DNA from: Terana coerulea
Lineage: Eukaryota > Basidiomycota > Agaricomycetes > Polyporales > Phanerochaetaceae
DNA length: 10,248 bases
Assembly: GCA_024811115.1 (NCBI GenBank)
Contig: JAKOGH010001138.1
Span: 1-10,248, forward strand
Direction of reading: 5' to 3'
A program made the position numbers and the translations under genes. Numbering within the stretch: the first letter of the stretch is position 1; the number at the start of each line of letters is the position of its first letter. Shown one piece after another: positions 1 to 9,591 of the stretch. The notes beneath the pieces were generated by a model that was not told the DNA's origin, did no database searches, and saw only the letters and a list, made by a program, of their open reading frames with translations.

Positions 1-858
1 ACCAGGGTTAGAATATATGTTCACACAGACGTGAGCGAAGTGTTTGATCTACGCTGGAGTAGGCGAAATGTTGGACGTGGACAAAGTTTTTATCCATGCT
101 GGAATGGGCGAAAATCGAGCGAAAATATGAATGACTGCGGTATAACGGTGGTATAACTTGTAGTAGGTAAGTATTCGCGATCATCATATGTACTCATCAT
201 CAGATATTCAGGGACCAAAAATAACAAGGCTTTGTGGAGGAATTTACTCTACTCATCCGGCAACGGGAGAACGAAGCTGGATTGCAGAACTTAAAGCATA
301 TGGTCAGATGGCGCTGTTGGCTTTTTAGGAAACAGTGGCGGATGCCACAAGGCGATGCGCCTGATCGGAGTTCAGATCACTAACGCCTTGGTTTGCCACG
401 TAACCATGACCGCCGTCCCGTTTGTAACTTGCCCTGCACCGCAGTTGTGCTCTGCACACTGTGCTGGATTTTCCAGTGTGATCATCGGGGTACTGAACAA
501 GTCAAAATGGGTCAGTACAGTGTAGTACGTTTCATTGGTGGTGCTTACTTACGACAACGTCCAGTGGTTGTAGATTTTGCACTAGCACTTCGAAGGTGTT
601 TACACATCCCACCGCCGTCCGGGGACTCATAGAGCCTTCGGTTATGTCAGAACTTAGACGTCGGTGCCAAGTTGGTGCAGTCGATAATACCAATCAGGAT
701 TCTCGCGTATGATCACGTGCATGCCAACTTACGCACATTGTTAGACGCATTCCTGCCGTTTCCGAGCGTGCCCTGCGTTCCCGCAAGGAGTCGCGCACAC
801 CAGCTACATCTCGCCGCCGCCGTCAACGTTGATTCCCAAGAGCATAGGCTCAAGCAGA
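1..858. other. no recognisable gene; upstream flank of the RING-finger gene
   Basis: I found no family motif, no convincing splice-linked exon series and no RNA gene on either strand. The open stretches here (for example 393-632 on the + strand) lack an ATG start and their translations look like random composition. The last part, roughly 700-858, should contain the promoter and leader of the gene starting at 859. I do not see a clear TATA box in it. In the frame of that gene the upstream sequence is closed by a TAG near 741, which supports 859 as the first usable ATG. Confidence 0.5.
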
Positions 859-3659
859 ATGGAACCGCCCAGTGCATCACGACCAGTCAATGACACCGCC
901 GCCCACGATGCTGAGCCTAGAACGGTAGACGTTGTTATCGATACCAGCTTGTTGACCAACTACCGAAAATATGTACGACTGACAGGCGTGCCGGTCCCTA
1001 TCACTTACGACTACATTTGTAGGAAACTAGAAGAAGAAGGTGCGTTCGATACTGCATGCGGTTCAGTCTATGCGACGCTGATATCTGCCTTCCTGTAGGC
1101 TTGCCAAAGCCAGGATATGTAGGAGAGAATGCAAAGCGGGAGATTGAGGTCACAGACGGGCCGTCCTCCTTCGATGCCAGCACAATGACCGGGAGGATTA
1201 ATAAGTGCGTGGCTGTTTGCACCTTCTACTATACGTATGGTTGCCGCGCATGCGCTGATTTTTACGCGCTCCATGCAGTAACCAGCCCTCTGCCAGTACT
1301 ATCACAACTTCTATCTTTCGCCTACACGCGATGTACAGTCTCAAGACGACAAGGCCGGACTCAGCACCGCCGAACTCTGTGAAGATTATGCGGGAGATTC
1401 TGTGGTAGTCGGGAGAGTCGATGTAGCCTTCCAACGGTAGAGTGATCAATGTTAGAGTCATATCTTTTACTCAAGACAGTACACAATCAGGACATTGAGG
1501 ATACCAGGTGAGGATACTTACCACGAGTTGTTACCACTAATATACGAGTTATTTTTAGACGATGGTAGAGAGTATCCACTGCCGTGCAGCCTTGGGACGT
1601 TTCATCTTTAGTATGTCTGCACCCGGGATTTGCGCGGAGTATGATACTCATTGTATGAAGCAACGTGGCAGAGCTTGCCTCGCGTTTACCCGAGTCCATT
1701 GTGTCCAAAGGGGTTTGTTGATGGTGAGTCGACGATGTCAAATACAGGCCTGGACAGACTAATACAGGAGCGTGGCAGAGTATGCATGAATGTGAGGCAA
1801 TGTGGATAGAGTTCACATTGCCGCAGTCTGCTGCCCCTTGCGCCTTGAAGGTCTCTGTCGGAGGCATCAACGCACTTACAGGTTTGCCCAGGCATACAAT
1901 ATCCGCAGGTCGGCAGGACTACACGCCTATCAGGTCCGATGGGAAGGGCCAGCCGTACGTCGTGTATCATTATGGCTTGCTTATTCCATGACAGGAGATT
2001 GTAGGTGGCTGGTAAGCTTGATAGATTTTTCGGTGAAACAGGGTATTGAATTTACCCTCTTATAGGATGGTTTTAGTACGGAGAACGGCGTTGTTCGTCG
2101 TGAGCCCTTCGTGATGGTGGAATTGATTCAGTAAATTGATGCGTGACAATCGACGCAGAGTTTGTGGCTGTGTCTCTCGGTAGAGGGATGACCGCTGAGG
2201 CCCAACTGAGTGGCAAAGAGGTCATTAACGTCCACCATCATGATAATGAGAACCCAAGCGTACATACCCCTCTTCCCAGGATCTCGGTGGAATACAAATT
2301 GATGTATTTCCGATGTGCGAGACACCGCATCAATTCCGACAAGCCGACTGCATACTGAGCAAATACCTTTCTCCTCGTATGCAAGGACTGGAAGTTGGGC
2401 ATAGCTTCACCTTCGAAGATCTGAACGCGTGAGCATTTCAACTTCCTGGCGTGTAGCCCTGGGATGCTCACGGTTTGTGTACATTACCGTACTTGAAGCC
2501 GAGTCCAAGCTTTTGACCAGTTCTTCCCGGCGCTCCGTAATACCAACCTTGTAACTTACACCTTCAAGCACGGCCGGCACGTGCTGGCCAGATAGAGGGT
2601 AAGCGTAGAAGACCAACATAATATCGCGGCGGGAAATACTGATCGCACAATTTTTCAGTCTACGTGACTTTACTGCAGGCTGAGCAGGGAGGGTTCCTCC
2701 ACTACGTCGATATAGATAATGGTCGGGGAATATTTGACAGCCTCAACTTGCGCCGACGTGTGGAAGGCACATGGGGGATCCCAGACACCAAGCAAATTTT
2801 TTGTCTGGGTATGACGGTCATCAAATTTTAACCATTTCCGACCTTACAACGGAGGCCTTGCCATGTGAGTATCGTTATTAACCAGGTAATGACCCATGTG
2901 CTAATACACAACAGCCCTCGAAGATTTGACCCGGAACACTATAGAAGTCTGGGTGACAAAAATGCAAGAGGGTGGTGGACGCGAAGAATCAATGCCCGAC
3001 AGTTCGCCTTGTACGCAACTTGGATTCGCCCCTGGAGGGCGAATTGAGCAGTATATCGTACGTGATCGGCTTCCTGCGACTGCGCACAACGTGAAGGCTG
3101 CGAGCGTGCACATCACTGTCCTCAACCCAGAAGCGTTCGCTAAACTCACGCGTCTCCACGCACCGCCTACGCCGATCTCGATCGATACATATAGACAAAA
3201 TGGGCTTCCGTGGTTCAAACTGCAAGATGAAGATCTCCCTGCGGCAAACAACATCCCTTTCGTAAATCACGCACTGGACAAAGTGAAGTCTGTCCGCGAA
3301 ATTCTCCAGGAACAGCACGCCAAAGACCCCGCCAGCTTCGACGCCTGCTGCTACTGCTCGAGCCTTGGGTTGTATAAGCTCCATCCTTGCTCACACTCCC
3401 TTTGCGATGACTGCGCGAACCGTTTACGAAGCACAGAATGTCCCATGCACTGCAGAGGCGTAACGGGAGAACAAGGATCTCTTACGCTATGGTCCTTGCC
3501 GAGAGCGAGAAGCGTCCAGGTTGTCCGGCGGCAAGCTCCCTCCAACTCAGCGACCATGTTGCGAGCTTATCTAGATGTGCTGAAGAGGGGCTCGTGGGCT
3601 CTTTTGAACGCTTATCTCATAAAGTGTCGCCCCCTTCATCTGACCTTCAAGTTGAATAA
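859..3659 (+). CDS. fungus-specific RING-finger protein, 13 exons, with six single-base frame breaks
   Basis: Exons: 859-1039, 1099-1204, 1297-1436, 1480-1507, 1559-1610, 1674-1723, 1768-2011, 2066-2099, 2159-2220, 2280-2428, 2499-2598, 2659-2864, 2915-3659. With six one-base deletions allowed for, it encodes about 700 residues. Landmarks in order: NYRKYVRLTG near residue 40; GLPKPGYVG across intron 1; YYHNFYLSP (exon 3); IPDDGREYPLP across intron 4; ECEAMWIEF and KVSVGGINALTG (exon 7); WLDG across intron 7; VVRQFVAVSLG across intron 8; EAQLSGKEDLGGIQIDV across intron 9; LRRRVEGTWGIP, possibly ubiquitin-like (exon 12); EVWV, GFAPGGRI and GLPWFKL (exon 13); then a C3HC4-like RING at residues about 597-632 (DNA 3346-3453), pattern C-x2-C-x10-C-x-H-x2-C-x2-C-x8-C-x3-C. 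From memory this motif order belongs to a family widespread in Agaricomycetes with no assigned function. The RING suggests, by inference, an E3 ubiquitin ligase. No signal peptide or membrane segment is visible. Breaks lie near 1205, 1437, 1960-1990, 2593, 2826 and 3475. The last 60 residues are the least certain: without the break at 3475 the frame runs to 3777. Confidence 0.75.
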
Positions 3660-4456
3660 TTATCTGTGTAGAGTTTCACCTTCCAATTACACACGCATGC
3701 ATATGCTTGCACCAAGTACCAGTAGTTACATTTGGGATGAGATTGACGGAATGTCCGAAACGCTACACGAATTCTGACCACTTTGCCTCCCTTAGTGCTA
3801 AATATTCCGACTTAAGGACGTGTGTCGGATGTCGATCCGGGGACTCGACGCGGCCGGGGTCTTTGTTTGGTAATGTTTGATTCCAAAGCCCCTGCATGCC
3901 AAATCTAGATGGATCGAGTCTTCAGTGATTTTGCTCTCTCCCTACAACTCGAAGCGGGCCTTCGTACAGGTCCAAAGTTTACTTAGCTAAAAAGAATTGA
4001 GAGAAGCCAGGAATAAAAACTGCGCCAGTGAGTAGAGCAACTATCACCTCGTACCATTAATATTCATTGACTGATTTGAGTCACTCGCGGCAGCGATGCA
4101 GGTCTCGGGTTTCCACAGCGTCGTCGGGACGATGTGACAGATGAAGAACGAGGACGGCATAAATCTCGCGCAGCTGTTCTACAATGAGATGCTTCGGCCG
4201 CAGACGGGAGATTATTCGTTCGAGGCTGGCTACAGGCGGGCTGCGGGTGCGTTGTCGGTGGCGAGAAAGAAGTCGAGGAAGAAATAGGTGGTATCGAAGG
4301 CGACGGCGCCGGATAGCTTGGAGGTGCGGATCAATTACGTGCACATTGGCACATGGTATTAGACTAGCAAGCTATTAGTTACGCGTTTTCGTGATTGTAC
4401 AAGTAGTTTTTGCTGTCCTTTATAGACATGGCACTGGTGAGGCACGGTATATACTG
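3660..4456. other. intergenic region between the convergent RING and membrane genes
   Basis: The two neighbouring genes point toward each other, so this should hold their 3' ends. Part of it, 3660-3777, is open in the uncorrected frame of the RING gene but shows no family resemblance. The stretch 3780-4080 is AT-richer and carries nothing I recognise. The stretch 4080-4330 looks weakly coding and is entered separately. Confidence 0.5.
4141..4287 (+). CDS. possible small ORF, 48 residues, unrecognised
   Basis: An ATG-initiated frame beginning MKNEDGINLAQLF with G/C-rich third positions and ending in a lysine/arginine-rich tail (KKSRKK). A TGA lies two codons upstream in the same frame, and the ATG directly follows a CAG that could be an intron acceptor. 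The opposite strand also reads in a protein-like way over the same DNA: a frame at about 4320-4230 contains SGAVAFDTTYFFLDFF, and a second minus frame runs through 4081-4230. Either strand may carry an eroded or frame-broken exon, or neither may. I recognise no family. Confidence 0.2.
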   Translation: MKNEDGINLAQLFYNEMLRPQTGDYSFEAGYRRAAGALSVARKKSRKK

Positions 4457-6011
4457 TCAATGCCAGTGTGGGAAGTAAGCCCAATACCAGCTGGTGCCCT
4501 GATACACGCCGGCGGGAAGACTGAAGAAGGACAAGAAAACGAGGGCGAGAAGGCATATCCGCACGAAGCCAAAACAACCAAGTAAGAGCAGCATCACGAT
4601 CTCGAGGAAAAGTGGCGACCCTCCATTTCTCTCGATGTAAATGTACGACAGACCAGCCAGTGGTAGCGCAGTGTGAGCTACGCAAATGGCGCGCCATAGC
4701 CACTGGCCATTTGTGTTGATAAATACGGCATTCCACAGAGGCACGCCGTGCATTGCGCCCACGATGGTGGAGACGAGTAGGCTGACCATAGCGGCAACTA
4801 TAAGTAAAGCATGAACGTCTCGTCAGTCTCCCCAAAGTGAGGTTGAAATGTTAGTAACTCACCTATCCAGCTTTTCTGACAGTCCTTGAATGAACGGTTG
4901 AATGGCGTGCAGCGAGACCCTTCGCACAACATGGTTGGCCTCGACTTCCCGTTTCCAGACGTGGCGCGAGTAGCTAGTGTATTTGCTGACATTCTCGACT
5001 CCATAAGAGCCAAAGCCACATAGTCCTCATGCGTCTCCTCAAAGCCCTGTTGGTGTCCTTCTGATGGCAGCTCAGGATCCCGCAGACGCACTTGCACGCG
5101 TTGCTGGACATCGTACGGCTTGCGCAGCCAGCAGAAGTAGATGCCGACGGCGCAGAAGATGTAGCTGCACGTCGCCATCTCGATCTCCGAGATGGGCATC
5201 CGTTCCACTAGACGAACTACCGTCTGCACGAAATACCAGGACGCCTGCGCGACGGTGACGAGCTTGACTAGAAGGTTCGCCTTGCTCCTGTCCTTGACTT
5301 CAAGGCGCATGCGCTTGACGTCGAGCACGACGGAAGTGTCGCTGGTTCTACGAGCATTGTCGAACCATTCGGAGGAATTCAAAGCCGTTACGCAGGGGTT
5401 CGCCGTCCGGGCGGTTGAAGCCGCCCATGTCGGCGAAGAAAGCGAGGTCCATCGTCCAGTCCTTCTGCCCGCAGCTACGCATGTACGCCAGGCTCGTTCG
5501 CGCGCTGGTGAACTCCATGACGGCGACGAAGAGCACCGTCTCGGGCGCGAAGAAGTTGATCGTCATCCAGACGACCTTCGTGGAGAACGGGCGCGACATC
5601 ACGACCCACACCCACTTGAAGCAGGCCCTGACAAACCGCGGGATGCGCTTGCCGTAGGGCCCGGCCTCGAGCTCGCGGATGAACTCCGCGGGCGCGTCCT
5701 CGTCGGGCACGTCGACGTGGACGGAGACGTACACGCAAGTGAAGATGGTCGAGACGGAGGCCCAGATGAGGTTGACCGTCCCGCGGAAGTCGGGGCCGCG
5801 GACAAAACCCACATGGCCGGGAGGGGGACGTCGAGGAACTGGCCGCGATGCCAGACGACGGCGAGGAGGGTGATGGCCAGCGGGAGGACTACAGACCCGA
5901 TAATGATCAATATGAGGGGGTTAAGGAACTCGAACTTGACCCCAAACGTTCTGGACACGAGGCGTGGCAATGTCGGGCGAGTAGGGGAGGCTGTTGAGGC
6001 CGTTTGGACAT
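4457..6011 (-). CDS. fungal multi-pass membrane protein, uncharacterised family, with three single-base frame breaks
   Basis: Exons, read leftward: 6011-4863 and 4797-4457, with a 65-nt intron (GTGAGT...TAG) at 4862-4798. With two missing bases and one extra base allowed for, the product is about 496 residues. Hydrophobic segments lie near residues 30-53, 79-98, 245-267 and 278-295, with more in the last 125. Family landmarks seen: FRGTVNLIWASVSTIF, KDWTMDLAFFADMGGF, DRSKANLL, the CWLRKPYDVQ block after a membrane segment, and a C-terminal SLPAGVYQ...YFPHW just before the stop. I recall these from a large, expanded family in mushroom-forming fungi with no established function. The start at 6011 is the ATG in good context (CGCCATG) about 100 nt after a TATA box. 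Frame breaks lie between 6008 and 5940, at 5804-5810 (AAAACCC) and at 5395-5398 (GGGG). No GT-AG intron of suitable length explains the last two. A decayed pseudogene is the alternative reading. Confidence 0.8.
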
Positions 6012-6112
6012 GGCGGAGAAATATGTGAACAAGGCACTTGCAACGCTGTCGCGTATTCGGTTTATCAAGTACAACAGCCGCGCCATAGACCAAAGTCTAT
6101 TCGGCGCCAAAG

Positions 6113-6119
6113 CTTTATA
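6113..6119 (-). promoter_or_regulatory. TATA box of the membrane-protein gene
   Basis: TATAAAG on the minus strand, about 100 nt upstream of the proposed ATG at 6011. Transcription starting about 30 nt downstream would give a leader of about 75 nt, normal for fungi. This also argues against the ATG at 6086, which would sit at or before the transcript start. Confidence 0.45.
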
Positions 6120-6442
6120 CGTGCGCGACAATCGGCAAGGTTTGTCCCTTAAATGAACTCGTCAGTCGAGACCATGGCCAACCGGAGAATGGTACGAACC
6201 ACGGTTGAGCCAGTACAACATAATCGCCCTTGCGCCAAGAAAGCAGTTGACATGTCCAGTGCACCGCTGTTGATGGAAAGTACTCAGGTACCGTGCATGT
6301 TTGGAAGGGCGTGCGGTGGACGCGTGAGTTAGCAGAGCCTGATCATGGGAGCTTGAGCTTGATGACCCTACACAATACGCCAGGTTTGTAAATAGCAGGC
6401 TATCTCTTCATCGAAGGTAGCTTCCTGGAAGATGGCCGTTTG

Positions 6443-6450
6443 TTATATAA
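6443..6450. promoter_or_regulatory. TATA-like palindrome TTATATAA, gene unassigned
   Basis: A perfect 8-bp palindrome that could act as a TATA element in either direction. No ORF with an ATG and a recognisable product follows on the + strand. On the - strand it lies over 400 nt upstream of the membrane gene start. It could serve a non-coding transcript or be chance. Confidence 0.2.
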
Positions 6451-7205
6451 GAGTGGGGGCGAAGGCGAAGGCACACTATTTTGTGTCCTTGACAGTCTAG
6501 GCACCACCATCAGCCCCAGCGCTCAAACCAGAGCTAGAGTCTCGATAGTTGACATCGCTAACACCACATTAGTGTACTTGCAAGCCCTGTCAGAGCGGGG
6601 TTTGCTCACCTGCTCCTTCCCTGCTCCTGAACCTATGCACATAGCCGTGCAGGCGGACAGCGAGTGAACCCGCCGCTGCGCAAGGCTGTTACAATGTCAC
6701 ACTGAGTTTGGATACGCTGTTGAGGAGAAGATGGAGTGTCATCCATAGCAGCATAAGCTCTGCGACGTGAAGTAACGAAGACACGAGTCAAATATTTTCC
6801 AAGATATTAATTAGTACTCCATCAAGTGTAAACAGGGAGCAACGACACACCTCTCAAGCATAGTACTCAGGAGGCACTCAGGCCAGAACTCGTAAAGGTC
6901 ATAATCATTAAAGTACGTTAAAGAGGCTCACAGGTGTCGCTAGTAGATAATCATGAAACTGGAGCAGGATAGCATATGACCAGAAGTAAGGAAGATGTTC
7001 AAGAGGGGCTCGTAAGGAGCAGTCCGAATGCAATGTATAGAGCGATTGAGACGTGGCGTGAATGGGAGCATGTCCAAGTCGTATAAGGCTGGCAATAAGG
7101 TAGCGTATAAGTGCGAGGAATCGGTATAATACACGTGAATGCGAATGCGAGCAATAAACGAACAAACGGGGGAAGCAATAGCACTGAGATAGAGATGGAA
7201 GGATG

Positions 7206-9591
7206 CTAAGACGAAAGAATATTTGGCCACTTGAGCTTGAGACCTTCCAGCCAGCGCATGTAAAGCAGCTCGGCGATGGGAGACTTCCGCGCGGTTTGGT
7301 CGTCACCTGGTGTTGAGGATGGCGCGGTAGCTGACGTGGAAGGTAGGCCAGAGATCTCCTCCTCCTCTGTGACAATCAGGCCCTTCGCAGTCATTTCGCT
7401 CTTGCGAATGACACGTTTATGTGGAAATAAGCCTTTCGCAGTTTGGATGTGATGCTTGACGTGCGAGTTTCTGTAAAGAGTCAGAAATATAGCCATGAGG
7501 CTCATAGGACAGCACTCACTCGTTGATACCGGCTAGGACGTCGAGCATTACTTTGTACGCAAGCTCAGGATTTACGTCGCGCAGCTCTTCGAAACCTCGT
7601 GAGATCATGCTCAGGGACTCGATCTCTCGCGCATCCATATCGTCTGTTGTCGCCTTCGAGGATCACTGTTAGTACGACGGGTATTACGTCATGCGGGCAG
7701 CAACGCACCTTCTCCAAGGTTGGCAGTAGGACCTCGTTGACCATCGTCCTTCCCGCATTAGCCATCTCCGCCCGCTTCCCGCTTGCATTCTTCGACTGCA
7801 CCGGCGAGCTGGGCGCACTCCCCGACGGACTCCCATTCTCGCTTCTCTCGCGCCTCAGACTGCCCACAAAGTCCTCCGACAAGCGCAGACTCCGCACCGT
7901 ATCCACCTTCTTCACCGGTCTTGATAGTGTCGACGCCGTTGCCGAGGTCTGCTTCGCCCAAGACCGTCCCCGTCGTCAGGTTGTTCCGCGCGGCATACGA
8001 CGCACGGCGCTGTGACGACGACGTCGAACGCACCGAGCCGGAGTAGGCGGGCGGTGGCTCGATGGTGTCAGGCGATCCTTGTGGGGGCGTGGAAGGAGCA
8101 GAGACGTTCGCTGTCTCGTCCGATCCGGTGTCGTTCAGGAGGCCAGGGACGTCCTTCTCGCTAAGCGCGATGGAGACGGGCCGGATGACCACAGTGGAAT
8201 GGCCCGCGTCGGAGTTGGTTAGAAGTGGATTCGACGTGACGCCGCTGCCCTGGGTCGCCCCGTTCGTAGTGATAGATTCATGGACCTCAAGCAAAGACGT
8301 GCCATCCTCGTCGTAGTCCTCGTCTGGAATTGAGCCATGGATCGTCAGGTCCTTGGCCATACTCCGGAACGAACCCATCGCATTTGACCGGATGGTGTCG
8401 AAGTTCCAGTCGCTGCGCAATGTGCCATCCCAAGCGCCGCTGTTGCGCACCGTCGCTTGATACATCTGAGGCTGGCGGCCCGTTTGTCGCGCACGATAGT
8501 CTTGGTAACGTTCGATGAGCTCCGTCAGATACGATGTTTTCCGTGCGGTTTTGATGAAGCGATGCTGCAGAAGCTCTTTGGTTGTAGGTCGCTGATAGTG
8601 TATGTTAGATAATGTGGCATACAAGAGCCGATACTAGACATACCAGCTTAGGATCCTTAGTCAAGCATTGTGTCACAAAGTCCTTGAATGCGAGCGAGAA
8701 TGGTCCCTCCAAAGTCGGTGGCTTCGCTTTCGGGATCAAGAACAGAACTCTCATAGGGTGATATTCAGCCAATGGTGGTTCGCCCTTTGCCATCTCAATC
8801 GCCGTGATGCCCAAACTCCAAATGTCGGCCTTGGCGTCATATCCAGCCTGACGGATAACCTCTGGCGCCATCCAGAACGGTGTGCCGACGAAGGTGTGTC
8901 TCAGTGTCGTCGTCAATTGCGCTGCAACACCGAAGTCTGCGAGCTTTACTTTGCCGGAGGCTGACAAGAGAACATTCGCGGCCTTGATGTCGCGATGGAT
9001 AGTCCCTTCGCTGTGTAGATAGTCGAGGCCGAGCAACAGTTCGCGGCAGATGACGGCAATATGCGCTTCTGAGAAGACACCAGGTTTGAGGAGGTCGAGA
9101 CAGGACCCTCCGGCAAGGTACTCCATGACAATCCAGAGCTTGTAGGCGACGACGAACGCGCCGTAGTAACGCGTCACGTATTCCGAGTCGCACTGGGCAA
9201 GGTTAGCGATTTCTTGTTGAATCTCCGAGATATCGTCGTCAGAGTCTTCCAGGTCTAGTGATGCTTGAGTTCAGCGACCTGCGACACACTGTTGTGCAGT
9301 GGAGCACGCACCTATCTGCTTGATAGCGACTATCTGCTTCGTCTCATTGTGCATTGCCTTGTACACCACTCCAAAACTGCCGGTCCCCAGCTTCTCCAGG
9401 AGCGTGTACTGGCTTGCAGGATTGTTACTGGGAATCGGATAGGGTTCATTAGGTTTGGGGCGAGCCCTTCGTTCGTTCGCCTCCTTCATCGGTGAGGCAG
9501 GCGGTGATTTCGTGAGTACTGCCTTCGGCTGTGAACCAAGACTTGCGTTAGACTTGCTTGCCCTGCGCAACAGCCGCGAGTTTTGAAGCAT
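7206..9591 (-). CDS. Ste20-like protein kinase, germinal-centre kinase III type (Kic1/Nak1/Sps1-like), one frame break
   Basis: Serine/threonine kinase. In fungi, members of this group act in the RAM/polarity network controlling cell separation and polar growth, or in septation and sporulation. Exons, read leftward: 9591-9312, 9254-8644, 8591-7709, 7653-7520, 7470-7206; introns of 57, 52, 55 and 49 nt, all GT-AG, one with a perfect TACTAAC. The start is the first ATG after an in-frame TGA. Residues: glycine loop GTGSFGVV 69-76, VAIK lysine 91, probable helix-C Glu108 in [14 protein letters not shown] 180-187, DFG 200-202, GTPFWMAPE 217-225, so the kinase should be catalytically active. A short basic N-terminal extension precedes the domain. 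A long Ser/Thr/Pro-rich tail follows, then conserved C-terminal blocks ([36 protein letters not shown]). Exon 3 contains one extra base at 7921-7922. Removing it joins the conserved halves as [10 protein letters not shown] and gives 723 residues. As written, translation stops at 7758 after 574 residues, losing the C-terminal blocks. Kic1/Nak1 versus Don3/Sps1 cannot be decided here. Confidence 0.96.

Larger units (their letters stand above)
6012..7205. other. intergenic region between the kinase 3' end and the membrane-protein promoter
   Basis: Both flanking genes run leftward, so this holds the kinase 3' untranslated region on the right and the membrane gene promoter on the left. It contains the TATA box at 6113-6119 and a palindromic TTATATAA at 6443-6450. 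The frames open across it (for example 6440-6667 on the + strand and 6908-7375 on the - strand) lack ATG starts or family resemblance. The second of them also overlaps the kinase coding end. I see no RNA gene or repeat. Confidence 0.5.

Noticed and set aside
1664..1780. Repeated 10-mer CGTGGCAGAG at 1664-1673 and 1771-1780
   Set aside because: One copy is the end of an intron and the other is coding. A single short repeat is within chance and no longer duplication surrounds it.
1487..1870. - strand open frame of 127 residues
   Set aside because: Lies antisense across exons 4-7 of the RING-finger gene, whose + strand reading carries clear family motifs and splice signals.
2407..2619. - strand frame that reads plausibly (LVFYAYPLSG...)
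   Set aside because: No family is recognised, and the + strand gives an exon (FDQFFPALRNTNLVTYTFK) that joins the flanking exons in phase at its left side.
5340..5400. A 44-nt GTAACG...CGTAG intron as the explanation of the membrane-gene break
   Set aside because: Its removal puts the downstream exon in the wrong frame for the conserved DRSKAN block.
5192..6028. Long + strand open frame (278 residues) across the membrane-protein gene
   Set aside because: It is antisense to conserved membrane-protein sequence, has low-complexity Arg/Glu/His-rich composition from GC-rich codons, and shows no family motif.
6440..6667. + strand frame of 75 residues after the TTATATAA element
   Set aside because: No ATG at its start, no motif, and the only internal ATG leaves a 10-codon peptide.
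7900..7940. An intron as the explanation of the kinase frame change
   Set aside because: No GT-AG pair of suitable length and length class (1 mod 3) with consensus ends exists there, while removal of one A restores a conserved reading.
7599..8015. + strand open frame of 138 residues opposite the kinase tail
   Set aside because: Antisense shadow of the Ser/Pro-rich kinase exon 3; no motif and no regulatory context.
859..9591. Programmed ribosomal frameshifting
   Set aside because: The sites differ in sequence and direction, lack a common slippery heptamer or following structure that I can see, and are too many for one gene.
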